Source: Siderastrea radians
Lineage: Eukaryota > Cnidaria > Anthozoa > Scleractinia > Rhizangiidae
Direction: 5' to 3'
Length of the DNA: 64,000 bases
NCBI GenBank assembly: GCA_964017195.1
Contig: CAXHKT010000132.1
Span: 285,311-349,310, forward strand
The position numbers were made by a program, and so were the translations under genes. Under the pieces are notes generated by a model. The model was not told where the DNA came from. It saw only the letters and a program-made list of their open reading frames with translations, and ran no database searches. Every line of letters starts with the position of its first letter. Positions within the stretch are counted from its first letter, which is position 1. Of the stretch, positions 44,563 to 55,079 are shown piece after piece.

Positions 44563-44828
44563 TTAGAAATGTCTCCAAGGCAAAGACTAACAAAGACAAA
44601 AAGATCTAACATGAACCGCCTACTTAAAAGAGTCGTATCACTGTCTTGTGGTTCTGAAGTTCCTGAAGACGTTTGATTGTTTCTTTGTAATTAGTGTTGT
44701 GTTTTTCTCTACTTCCTTTTTTTTCATATGCTAGAAGTGAACAAATTACCTTTCTGAACTGAGGGTAAAACAGCAACAGCAAAAAAATAGTTAAGAAAGT
44801 CAAATCGAAGAAGGTCAAACTTTCTTAC

Positions 44829-45178
44829 CTTTCCTATTTCGTCATAAACTCCATAGATTTTCTCGTCGTTGATATTTTGATAATCAGGACAATCGTTATG
44901 TTGCAACCCTTCATAATGACGTTCGGCAGCAACTTGTCCTTGTGGAGCTCTTGAACGAAGCTCGAAATACAAAGTTTCTCCTCTTTCCCTTGGAATGCTG
45001 GGAACATAGTGTTCTTCATACACTTCAGTGTCTTTTTTCTTTGCCTTTGTATTATCTCTGGCGTCTTGAAAATATCGCCACAGTTTCCAGAACAGAAAAC
45101 TCATGCAGGGAATTGCAATGATAACGAAGCAACTTAAAACAATAACTGCAGTGAGATAAGGCTGTGATCTTGAGTCCC
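44829..45178 (-). CDS. Transmembrane and tyrosine-rich cytoplasmic exon of a surface receptor
   Basis: The exon lies between acceptor TTTTTTTTGTCAG and donor GGAAAG|GTAAG, entering in phase 1 and leaving in phase 0. It encodes a short stalk, a membrane span (about TAVIVLSCFVIIAIPCMSFL), a basic stop-transfer region and a tail with many tyrosines: VYEEHY, TLYFEL, HYEGL, PDYQNI and YGVYDEI. YQNI and YDEI are separated by eight residues, which fits the ITAM rule (YxxL/I, 6-8 residues, YxxL/I). YQN also fits a Grb2-type SH2 site. Phase-1 entry matches the modular extracellular exons seen in the SRCR gene. The ectodomain exons should lie to the right but were not found within the repeats. This is a single-pass signalling receptor by structure; its ligand domain is unknown. 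Confidence 0.82.
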
Positions 45179-45192
45179 CTGACAAAAAAAAC

Positions 45193-45237
<45 letters not shown>
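45193..45237. repeat. (AAT)n microsatellite
   Basis: About 14 uninterrupted AAT-type triplets immediately upstream of the splice acceptor of the receptor-tail exon. Confidence 0.92.
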
Positions 45238-45239
<2 letters not shown>

Positions 45240-45588
45240 CCTTTATTGATAGTCATAGTGAAAATACAATGGACAGATAAGAATAAGATGCTAAGAAATT
45301 ACAATCAATTATTAGTTTAAAAAATTTTTAAGAAGTAAAATTCTTTTCTTAATTCTTAATTCTTCTTCTTATTGTTGATAGTAATGATAATCTGCATTAC
45401 AATCAATCAATAGGTTAAAAATACTAATGATTTATGAAAAGGTAATAAAATATTCTAATAGTTAAAAGTATATATATCCTAGTGGCGCTCATTCGTGAAA
45501 CTCGGAATAAATAATAAAATCAATCAAAGTCCCTATCTAATGGCTCCCTCGGTTGCTTCAATTTCAATGTCAGAGTTCTTTAAGTCCC

Positions 45589-45635
<47 letters not shown>
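45589..45635. repeat. (AAT)n microsatellite, second array
   Basis: Another AAT array about 350 bases from the first one and of similar length. Confidence 0.92.
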
Positions 45636-46249
45636 GGAAAAGATAGAAAATCCAATTCGGAGTAACCCAGGCACGAAGAAAACCTTTATCATGAAGCGAC
45701 GAAGTCTATATATTAGAAGACAGTCTGATCAAATGGAGGTTAGACTTGGCATTTTTATTACTAAATAGTTTCGTACCGAACAAATTGTACGGCACTCGTC
45801 AGATAAGATTGCCAAATATAAAGATTACAACGCTACACTGGTATATAAGGACGCTCGATAAGAAGGAAAGTATAAAATTACAAAGGTTTTTCGGGACAAT
45901 GAAAGTTTTAAAATCTGAATGACAACGATAATTGAAAAGTACAAAATTACAACGGTTACTGTTTCGAAACAATAAATGCTTTAAAAATGCGTGACAATGG
46001 AAGTTTTGAAATCTAAGAGAAAAAATTGCGAATGCGTGACATGTTTAAAGTTTTTGAGCAGGAATTTGTTTGCGTGTCTACAGGAGGTTATTAGTTCATT
46101 TCGTTTATTGTATAATTTATATATATATATATAGATCTATATAAACGAATAAACAAGAAATAAAATTGCTTCACTTATCCTAGGAGTGCTCAATGCAGAA
46201 ATATGCAGAGCAAAATACAAACAAATATAGATCTATATATATATATATA

Positions 46250-49190
46250 TATGGCGTAAAAAAACGGACCTGTAAAAGCGCCGTTTTTTTACAGAAATAT
46301 ATTTTTGTAAAAAAACGGCACCTTGATCCATAACTTGCCGACGATTTAAAGAAATGAACTGATTTTTTTCGTGTGCGAAGTAGACACAATTATCAGTATT
46401 TATTACTAAAAAGTTCCCTTCATAACCGCCCGTAAGGGCCTAGAAATAAAGGCCGATCTTTTCCCCATACAAACCTTACAAATTGGGCGGCTAATTATGA
46501 ACTCACTTTTTAAAGCAAAAAAACGTACAGGAGGCCATTTCTTCCAAACGATTTAACCGAATAACCTGGAACTTTTTGTGTGAAAGGGTGAAATATGTAT
46601 CAGTATTTATTCGTATTAACTTTGATCGCAACAGTCTATGAGAGCTGAGAAAAAAATTGTGGAAGATGTTTTTCCATACAACCTTTATAACAAGGGCCGG
46701 AAATTTACAATTCAGGTTTGTAAAAAATCGGCACCTAGGCCCATAACGTGCCAACGATTTATTTGAGTGAGCTGAATTTTTTTGTGTGAAGTTAACACTA
46801 CTATTGGTATATTCATTCGTAAAAAGTTCCCTCCATAACCGCTTATTAGCGCCTGGAAAAAGACCGATCTTTTTCCCATACAGACCCTCCAACTCTGTTT
46901 AAAAAGGGACCGGAGCCCATATCTTCCAATCGATTCAAGCGAACGATCTGGAATTTTTTAGGTGGAAGAGTGATCTAAGTTTCAGTATTCATCCGTATTG
47001 ACTTTGTTCACGACGATGTTCTCACGTACAAGCCTTATACACGGCCCGAAAATTCACAATTCAGTTTTGAAAGAAACACGGCACGGAGTCTATATCTTCC
47101 CAAAGATTTAATCAATTGACCATTTTTGTGTGTTAAGCTGGCCTTAAGATTACTATGTACCGAAGACAATTGCTTTCCCTAACGGCCAACAGGCGTTGAG
47201 AACAAAATGTTATTTCACTCACGGCCTTGTAAGCGGGCCGGAAATTTACAATTCAGTTTTGTAAGAAAGCGGCCCGGAGCCCATATCTTCCAGACGATTT
47301 AACCAATTGACCTGAATATTTTTGTGTGCTAAGCTGGCCTTGACATCAATATTTACCACTGACAATTGCTATCCCCAACGGCCGACAAGCGTTGAGAGAA
47401 AAGGCCGATTATGTTATCTCACTCATAGCTTGTGAGCGGGCCGAAAATTCAGTTTTGTAAAAAAACGGCCCGGAGCCCATATTTTTTAAACGATTTAACC
47501 AAATGATCTCAACATCATTGTGTGTTAAGCTGACCTAAATGCCAGTATTTACCAGTTACAATCGCTTTCCTTAACAACCGATTAACTTTTCTCACTCACG
47601 ACCTTGCAAGCCGGGGCCGAGAATTTACAATCCAGTTTTGTAAAAAAACGGCCCAGAGCCCATATCTTCCAAACGATTTAACCAATTGACCTGAATATTC
47701 ATGTGTATTAAGCTGGCCTTAACACCAGTATTTACCAATAAAAATTACTTTCCCTAACAGCCGACAAGCGTTGGGGTAAAGGCCGATTATCTTTTTTCAC
47801 CCAAGACCTTGTAAGCGGGCCGGAAATCTATGATTCAGTTTTATAAAAAAACGGCCCGGAGCCCATATCTTCCAGACGATTTAAGCAATTGACCTGAATA
47901 TTTTTGTGTGTTAAGCTGGCCTTAACATCAATATTTATCGCTGACAATTGCTTTCCCTAACGGCCGACAAGCGATTATTGAGAGAAGTTGTGTTATCTGA
48001 CTCACGTTCTTGTAAACGGGCCGGAAATTTAATCAGCTATTGTGGCTCGATGTCGTTACGGATAATTGTATACTGCTATTCTGTACGCATACCAATAGAT
48101 ACAGGTTCCGCTCAGTCTTTCTTAAACTGGTTATTTGGTTAAGTGGTTGGTTAAATGTTTGGAAGATATGGGCTCCTGGCGGTTTTTTTTCGTTTTGTTT
48201 TTTTTTTTTTGTTTTGTTTTTAGTTTTCTTTGTTTTTTGTTGGTTTTTTTTGGTTGTTCTTTTTTTTTTAATGAATTGCAAATTTCCAGCCCGCTAAAGT
48301 ATGGGTGCTATTGATATATACTGCTGCTAAGGCGAGCTTAAGAAACAAAAATATTCAGGTCAATTGGTTAATTCGGCTCAGGGCCGTTTTTTTACAAAAC
48401 TGAGTTGTAAATTTCCGGCCCGCTTATTAGGCCGTAAATGAGAAAAGATTATCGGCCTTTTCTCTCAACGCTTATCGGCCGTTAGGAAAAGCGATTGTTA
48501 TCGGAAACAATAGCTGTTAAGGCCAGCTTAACACACAAAAATATTCAGGTCAATTAGTTAAATCGTTTGGAAGTTATGGGCTCCGAACCGTTTTTCTACA
48601 AAACTGCATGAATTGTAAATTTTCGGCCCACTTACAAGGCCGTGAGTGAGAAAAGCCAATCGGCTGTTAGGGAATGCGATTGTAATTGGTAAATACCGGT
48701 ATTTAGGTCAGCTTAACGCACAAAAAAATTCAGATCAATCAGTTAAATGGTCTGGAAGATATGGGCTCGGGGCCGTTTTTTTACAAAACTGAATTGTAAA
48801 TTTTCGGTCCGCTTACTAGGCCGTAAGTGAGAAAAGATTATCGGCCTTTTTTCTCAACGCTTGTCGGCCGTTAAGGAAAGTGATTGTCATCAGTAATTAT
48901 TGCTGTTAAGGCCGGCGTAACACACAAAACAATTCAGGTCAATTGGTTAAATGGTTTGGAAGATATGGGCTCCGGGCCGTTTTTTTACAAAACTGAATTG
49001 TAAATTTCCCACATTTTTACAATTATATAATCGTAAAAACCGGCATTTTTACGTTAAAAATCGGGTTTTTTACAAATATGTATTTTGTAAGAAAGAAGGA
49101 TTTTTACAATGTCTGAATTGTAAAAAAGCAGGTTTATATGTAAAAATGCCGCTTTTTTACAGGTGCCGTTTTTTTTTACATAACATATAT
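46250..49190. repeat. Palindromic block of about-190-bp satellite units
   Basis: The left half (to about 48000) holds units with GGCCCGGAGCCCATATCTTC, CGATTTAACCAATTGACCTG, TTTTTGTGTGTTAAGCTGGC and a GTTTTGTAAAAAAACGG end, recurring near 46910, 47090, 47280, 47475, 47655 and 47855. In the right half the same units occur in reverse complement (GGAAGATATGGGCTCC near 48165, 48585, 48765 and 48958). Both outer edges carry TTTTTTTACAG/CTGTAAAAAAA motifs and AT-rich runs (near 46230 and 49185). It contains no coding sequence: the frames here are shadows. Confidence 0.85.
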
Positions 49191-49197
49191 ATATTTA

Positions 49198-49310
49198 ACA
49201 ATTATTCTACGAGGGCGCGCTGGATATCGAATGATAGATAACCAACGAGGCGCGTAGCGCCGAGTTGGTTATAATCATTTGATATCCAGCAAGCCCGAGT
49301 AGAATAATTG
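49198..49310. repeat. Hairpin terminus
   Basis: AACAATTATTCTACGAGGGC and CGCTGGATATC are mirrored by GATATCCAGC and GAGTAGAATAATTGTT. An inner AACCAAC/GTTGGTT palindrome flanks GGCGCGTAGCGCC. It borders the repeat copy at 49475-50225. Confidence 0.75.
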
Positions 49311-49474
49311 TTTTATTGAAAACTTAACCACTATAAAAAAATCAAGAAAGAACGGGAAAAATGAGAAAAGAAATTTAAACGGAACAAGAATCGCTCACAT
49401 AACTGAACAAAAAAGGCGCCAAAACCTTGCGAAGTGTTGCAGCGTTTCATTGCAAAGCTGAATGAATCAATGAA

Positions 49475-50225
49475 AACTGCTCGAAAGTGAACAAAGTAAC
49501 ACAAGTGTTGGAAAGAAATCTTCTAGTTATTGGCTCAAATATGGTACATGTTTGATTTTTCCTGAAGCATTGTTGTTATCATCGTTCAAAGCGGATTGAA
49601 GCTGTACAATTTCACCATATTAGCTGCTGGAGTTGAAACTGAACAAGTTTGTAATCTGTTCACACAACGGAGCCATCATGTGCGTGTTTCATCGAACTGA
49701 GGACAGAACAAATTTGAACTTGAAGAGGTAATTTCCATGCAGGTCAGAAGCAAGATTACTGTAGTGAGGAACATTAGAAGTCACCATCATAGTTTGTTAA
49801 ATGCAAAGTGCAAAATGCAGTTGTTCTCGGTTTAGAGGTTGCGGACGGAATGGTAAGCTTAAAAACAACATTCAAACAACTGGAAAAGCGATTCAACTCC
49901 GTTTACATGGCATCCGAGCATTTGGAGCTGTTGGAATACAGAGCTACAACGAGTGTAGGTAAACCAGTGTCAATTTTGCGTGTTAAAGGCGAAAAAAATC
50001 TCGCCCTTCCTTCCTTCTTGGTAGTTTGCCGCTGTATTTTTTCTAGTACTTGTATAGACGTCCGCTTCATGATTTTCGCACCGACTTGCCATGAATGTGT
50101 GATAGTTTTTATTAAATGGTCCTGTCCCATTTCACCGTCTTTTATTTTATGTCTTGTCTTGATATTTTGAAGTGGAAAGCTTTCCGGATAAAACCTACCG
50201 TGTTCAATTTCAATGATCGACGTGA
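49475..50225 (+). repeat. About-750-bp interspersed repeat, copy 1
   Basis: AACTGCTCGAAAGTGAACAA through ATTTCAATGATCGACGTGA aligns along its length with 55080-55835. Shared blocks include TCATCGTTCAAAGCGGATTG and TGCAGTTGTTCTCGGTTTAG. It has no recognised coding capacity. Confidence 0.85.
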
Positions 50226-50563
50226 CGATCGATGAAAGAAATTAATTGTAAACACGACGCTTAAATGCTTAAATTTCTATTTCTGCACAGTTTCTTCAAA
50301 CAATTTTGACTTGTGTTAGACGACGCTGTTGGTAATGCTTGTTGGTGACGATGTTGGAATTTCTGCTTAATTTAAATTCGCTGCCAAGGGATTTTTCTCG
50401 TCCATTTTTCTCGTCGGGTTGCTCGCGAGGAAAAAATTTTCAGCTCACTTTGTTGTTGAGTGTTCATTGACCATATTTGTCGCAGCAGGTATATGAGCTG
50501 ATAGCCTAGCTCCGTTCAGCCAATCAAAATGCTAGAAATCCAATATACCTAGTCCAGTTTTTC

Positions 50564-50568
<5 letters not shown>

Positions 50569-50643
<75 letters not shown>
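50569..50643. repeat. (AT)n microsatellite
   Basis: A long uninterrupted TA dinucleotide run next to the end of a Penelope-like segment. Confidence 0.95.
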
Positions 50644-50644
<1 letters not shown>

Positions 50645-50649
<5 letters not shown>

Positions 50650-50880
50650 AGAAATGAGGAGCTGGATTATTTGGTCCAAGGAATTTAATTGCTACTCAGA
50701 GATTCATGCTTCTTCCGAAACAATCATCAGGCAACTGCCAGAAAAAACGGTTACAATCAGAGATATTTCAAAAATACAGAACAATACATACTAGGTTCAC
50801 CGGCGAAACCAATACAGTGCTCTACTTGCAGCGAGGGAGTGGAATAAACCTGTTGGTGAACTACTCAGATCTTGAGTGAA
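50645..50880 (-). mobile_element. Penelope-like element terminal region, minus orientation
   Basis: On the minus strand, TGGTTTCGCCGGTGAACC is followed by AACCGTTTTTTCTGGCAGTT and CCTGATGATTGTTTCGGAAG, the same text order as the end of the Penelope-like piece at 58230-58330 (CCTGATGATTGCCTCGCATG). It lies directly downstream of the minus-strand hammerhead. Confidence 0.65.
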
Positions 50881-50952
50881 TGGACATTTAATACAAATTT
50901 GTTTCGTAGGCCCCCGCAGAGGTGACCCACTCATCAGTTAAACTCCATCTTA
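50880..50952 (-). ncRNA. Hammerhead ribozyme (type I), minus strand
   Basis: The minus strand carries the conserved core CTGATGA (50931-50937), a stem II of ten positions with one mismatch (GTGGGTCACC against GGGGGCCTAC), then GAAA (50902-50905), a three-pair stem III (ACA/TGT) and the cleavage triplet GTA. The predicted cut lies after A at 50892. Stem I is formed by GTTTAA upstream of the core and TTAAAT after the cut. Hammerheads are known in Penelope-like elements, which fits the surrounding sequence. Confidence 0.78.
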
Positions 50953-51149
50953 CACTGAGTCGTTAAAGTCTACATCATTGTTTTGATCGCTTTATAAACG
51001 GTTACAATTTTAAATTTTACAGTGAATAGTGTGCGCGTGCGCTCGATCATTAAAGGTCACACCGTTTTGTAATGTTTGTGTAAGCGATCAATCGGCGACT
51101 ATCCTGCATTTCGTCCGATCAAGAGGTTTTTGACGAAGCAGCGGCCCCG

Positions 51150-51900
51150 TATCAAGATGTGATACGGAAGAGCAGCTTTACATTCAAGCTTGAATTCAAA
51201 GACCCACCTCAGGAAACACCATCACAGAAGCGCAAACGCCGGAGAAATGTTATATGGTTTAATCCACCATATAACAGAAACATCAAAAACAACATCGGGC
51301 GTGAGTTCATCAGCCCTATCGAAAGATCTTTCCCATCGGGCCATGAACTGAGGAAAGTTTTTAATAGGAACACCCCGCTAAAACTCAGCTACAGTTCCAT
51401 GCCACAACAAAGCCATTCTAAAGAAACCAGAAGCAACAACACCACAGCGAGACGAAGGTAAAAAGTGTAACTGTAGAAAGAAGGAGGATTGCCCACTGAA
51501 TGGTGAATGTATGGTGGATGTGGTCGTGTACCAAGCCATGGTCACAACCGAAAACACAACAGAAACATACATCGGCCTCACAGCGACCAACTTCAAGGCA
51601 AGCTATGGGAACCATCAAATGTCCTTTAGATACGAAAGAGAAAAAGTGAGACTGAACTAAGCAAACACATCTGGCAGCTCAAAGGGGAAAACAAGGAATT
51701 CAAACTCACGTGGAAAATCCTTGCCAAAGCTAAACCTTACACAAACACTGCAAAACGGAGTAACCTTTGTAACACAGAGAAATTCTTTCTAATCTGTAGG
51801 CCGCACATGGCAACACTTAACAAGCGAAATGAACTTATCTCAACATGCAGGAATCGGCGCAAGTTCATTTTAAGGTTCAATTCAGCATGTCAAAGACATT
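51150..51900 (+). pseudogene. Penelope-like element C-terminal part with decayed GIY-YIG domain
   Basis: The plus-strand frame reads VIWFNPPYNRNI, IGREF, FNRNTPLKLSYSSMPQ and, after a stop, KCNCRKKEDCPLNGEC, YIGLTATNF and GNHQMSF, then frame-shifted pieces with SNLCNTEKFFLICRPHM and LNKRNEL. The zinc-like C-x-C-x(6)-C-x(5)-C cluster and Y-I-G-L-T belong to the GIY-YIG endonuclease end of Penelope-like polyproteins. The arginine usually found in F-K-x-R-Y is serine here (FKASY), and two or more frame breaks are present. It is followed by a MITE insertion at 51931. Confidence 0.82.
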
Positions 51901-51930
51901 GATTTTAGCGCGAGCACTTAGTGAGACTAG

Positions 51931-52240
51931 TTAAGCCGCGGCTACACGAGCGATTTTTTGCTTGCGATGGCGATGCGATTTTTTTTGAAAATTTTCGCGT
52001 CACCAGCACGCGGAGAAAATCGCATGTGTAGCCACCCTCGCACAGGTGATGCGACAGATGAAAAAATCGCAGAAAAAAATCGCGAGAAATTCAATGAGTT
52101 GAATTTTTTGCGACAAAATGACGGACTTCGTCAGAGGGTGGCTACACAGGCGATTTTCGCCGCGCGCTGGCGACGCGACAATTTAAAAAAATCGCATCAC
52201 CATCGCAAGCAAAAAATCGCTCATGTAGCCGCGGCTTTAA
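51931..52240. mobile_element. TTAA-flanked palindromic MITE
   Basis: TTAAGCCGCGGCTACACGAG at the left mirrors CATGTAGCCGCGGCTTTAA at the right. Arms continue through CGATTTTTTGCTTGCGATGG and its complement. At 310 bases with no coding sequence, it sits inside the 3' part of the Penelope-like copy. Confidence 0.8.
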
Positions 52241-52257
52241 ACTTTGGCATAAGCATC

Positions 52258-52530
52258 GTAGACGATCGAGCGCGCGCGCGCACTGTTCACTGTAAAATTT
52301 AAAATTGTAACCGTTTATAATGCGATCAAAACAATGATGTAGACTTTAACGACTCAGGGTAAGATGGAGTTTAACTGATGAGTGGGTCACCTCTTCGGTG
52401 GCCTACGAAACAAGTTTGTATTAAATGTCCATTCACTCAAGATCTGAGTAGTTCACCAACTGGTTTATTCCGCTCCTTCGCTGCAAGTAGAGCACTGTAT
52501 TGGTTTCGCCGGTGAACCTTTAACTGAATT
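52258..52530 (+). repeat. Right arm of inverted Penelope-like pseudo-LTR
   Basis: CACTGTTCACTGTAAAATTT through TTTCGCCGGTGAACC is the reverse complement of about 50800-51035. The two arms flank the C-terminal fragment and each carries a hammerhead ribozyme. Confidence 0.75.
52364..52432 (+). ncRNA. Hammerhead ribozyme (type I), plus strand
   Basis: The core CTGATGA is at 52375-52381. Stem II pairs GTGGGTCACC with GGTGGCCTAC over ten positions (G-U pairs allowed) around the loop TCTTC. GAAA is at 52407-52410, followed by stem III ACA/TGT with loop AGTT and the cleavage triplet GTA (cut after 52420). Stem I is GTTTAA before the core with TTAAAT after the cut. Every invariant core base is present, so it should be active. 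Confidence 0.86.
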
Positions 52531-52559
52531 ATTACGCTCCTCCTGAGTAGAGCACTGTT

Positions 52560-53880
52560 TTATCGAAGAACCAAAAATGCAACGTACATCATTCAGCTAC
52601 TCAAGGAAAAAACATCCTTGTTGCACCAGTTAAAATCTATAAAAAATGTTTGATCGAGAAAACGGAACAGTTCTTAAGCAGAATGAGATGGAAAGCTTTT
52701 CACTATTTGAACCCAGTAACAGCCGCAGAAAACGAAACGTTCGGATTCAAGACTAAGAACTGCCCTCCCGCCGTTGAAGAAATGAAAAGTTTTGAAGAAG
52801 GTATGATACGCATTATACAAAACATTACCTTTAAAGACACTAAAAGTCAGTTCCAACAAGATCTAAAAGAGGACATTGCTTCCGTGAAAAATGACAACCG
52901 ATTGTTTGTTAAGGCGGACAAGTCTACCAACTTTTACAAATTAGACGTCCCAGAGTATGAGCGACTGCTAGAGGCAAACGTAACAAAAACGTATAAGAAA
53001 ACCGACAAAAAACAGCTCAGGAAAATCGACGAGGAAGCTAGAACCATCACAAAAAAGTTTAACATAGACGACCGAGTAGAATCAACGGCAGTGAAAGAAG
53101 CGTTTATAAAGCTAAAAGAGCACAAAGAGAATTTCCAAACCAAGCCTACTCGTACACTAATTAACCCTTCTAAGCCTGAGATCGGACGCATAAGTAAGCA
53201 AATACTAGAGGAAATAAACCGGAAACTCGTTAGCATTACTAAAGTAAACCAGTGGAAGAACACATCCTCCGTACTTCAATGGTTTAAACAACTGACTAAC
53301 AAAGGGGACTCGGCATTTATATGCTTTGACGTAGTTTAATTTTAACCATCAATCACAGAAGCTCTCTTAAATCGCGCCCTCGACTTTGCCTCAGAACACG
53401 TCAGCATCTCAGCAGACGAGAGACTAGCCATCATCAACACCAAGCACTCCCTGCTATTCAGCAAAGGCCACCCATGGGAAAAGAAAAATTCAACATCAAA
53501 TTTTGACGTAACCATGGGTAGCTACCACGGAGCGGAGACTTGTGAGCTGGTGGGTTGCTATTTCTTGACACAACTGAAGCAAATCCCCGGTATTGAAATC
53601 AGCCTCTACAGAGACGACGGGCTCGCGATTCTCAATCAAACACCAAGGGAGATAGAGAAAGCAAAGAAACAAATATGCCAATTTTTACGAACAACAATCT
53701 GAAAATTACCGTTGAAACAAGCAAAAAAAATCTTCAACTCCCTGGATGTAACACTGGACTTAAACACCGGAAAATTCAAACCATCCAGCACCCCTCTCTA
53801 CGTACACAGCCAATCTAACCACCCTCACAACATCATCAAAAACATACTAGAAGCGATCACCTCAATTATATATATACATT
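52560..53880 (+). pseudogene. Penelope-like element: N-terminal region and reverse transcriptase, broken
   Basis: A frame from about 52650 reads RMRWKAFHYLNP, TFGFKTKNCPP, LFVKADKSTNFYKLD, TYKK, EAFIKLKEHKENF, TLINPSKPEIGRISKQIL and AFICFDVV. Two stops (53337-53339 and 53343-53345) interrupt the catalytic motif A. The same frame then continues with [28 protein letters not shown] and the RT catalytic box YRDDGLAI, and ends in frameshifted text containing LDVTLDLNTG. The R-x-x-N-P-S-K-P-E-I-G-R-I-S-K and Y-x-D-D motifs are those of the Penelope-like RTs with a C-terminal GIY-YIG. It starts about 130 bases after a hammerhead. Confidence 0.85.
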
Positions 53881-53929
53881 AAGTATTGAGATTTACTCAT
53901 TCTAAAGGAGTGATGTAAAAATCGTCTTT

Positions 53930-55005
53930 CACTGACACAAAGCAATCCTACTGGACAAACGATTTTTTTCACGAGTGAAAAAATATCGTATGTCTAATCA
54001 GAAGCCTGATACGAAATTTTTCAACAGTGAAGAAAATCGTGTCGGTTTTTCCCGCCACTGCAGTTTGTTCATAGCTTTGCTGGAGTCGATGTACGGCTTT
54101 AAAAAAAACAGAATTGCGATTTCCTAAATACAAGCTTGCCTCGTTGTACAAAGAGGTAAAAGATATAAAAGATGTGGCTCTGAACAACGAAAGGACTTGG
54201 ATTAACTAAGAAGCCCAGAATGACCCCGTAAACATTTCAAGTTTACGACTACAAACTACGGTAAACATTTCAAGTTTACGACTACGACAGAAGCATTTCG
54301 CCGGTGGACAATTCAAAGATTCAAAGAAATATTAATTCGTTAAACAGTGGGAAGACTAAACCACTATACGTGTACGACGGGAGAAATGAAAACTGCTGCC
54401 ACGCCTGTTGAGACTGCAAGAAAAAAATCAGCGACGGTGCCACCAGTTCATTCATCTCAGCTTCGGCTTCGTGTACAGAAAAATGGCCAGCAAACTATGA
54501 TTTGCTGTTGTAATTTATATTGTTAATTTAACTTCGGGTTGAGTAACATAAGTTATTCATAAACTTTTCATCTGAACGGAAATTGTCCTTCACCGTAAAC
54601 GGGACTGAGTGGCATTGGAACTCTGATTTTGAAAGCATCGATAAGTCCTGAATAAGTTAGTTTGTATTGAAGAAGTTTTTAAACGGCTTCAGCTTTATAA
54701 TTTTCACGAGGCGTGTTAGAAGAGTGATTTGCTGTGAAATAAGTGGTTGTAAACTGTTTTTTGATTTCCTTATTACAATGTTTAAAAGCAATTACCTGAC
54801 AAAATTCTGAATTATACTCCAGCTTACGATTTTGATTGTTGTAAATGTTGACGAAACGTGCATTTACGTGGCTTGTTTAAGCAATAGTATTAACTCTTCT
54901 TGAAAAGCAACTGTTGTAAGATCTCAATATTTCATGGTTGGTTTGCTTGTACGATGTTTATTCACGAGTTGTGAATAAAAATCGTACGCGCTCACCAACC
55001 ATGAG
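53930..55005. mobile_element. Possible non-autonomous element with Crypton-like hairpin ends
   Basis: The left end has inverted AAAATCG / TTTCACGAGTGAAAAAAT-type text around 53925-54045, like the 5' palindrome of the Crypton copies. The right end (54932-55002) is a hairpin with CATGGTTGGT...ACCAACCATG arms and an inner GTTTATTCACGAG / GTGAATAAAAATCGTACG, close to the Crypton 3' hairpin. The middle has no recognised protein. Confidence 0.4.
54229..54292. repeat. Short tandem duplication
   Basis: GTAAACATTTCAAGTTTACG followed by ACTAC occurs twice in direct succession. The unit itself contains the palindrome GTAAAC...GTTTAC. Confidence 0.85.
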
Positions 55006-55079
55006 GTGAACAGATTACAAATGAAAACTGAAAACTGCTCGAAAAATGAAAACTGAAAACTGCTCGAAAACTGCATGAA

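Noticed and set aside
46130..46260. Gene frames in the AT-rich edge of the satellite block
   Set aside because: Short frames created by TATA runs and TTTTTTTACAG repeats; no coding signal.
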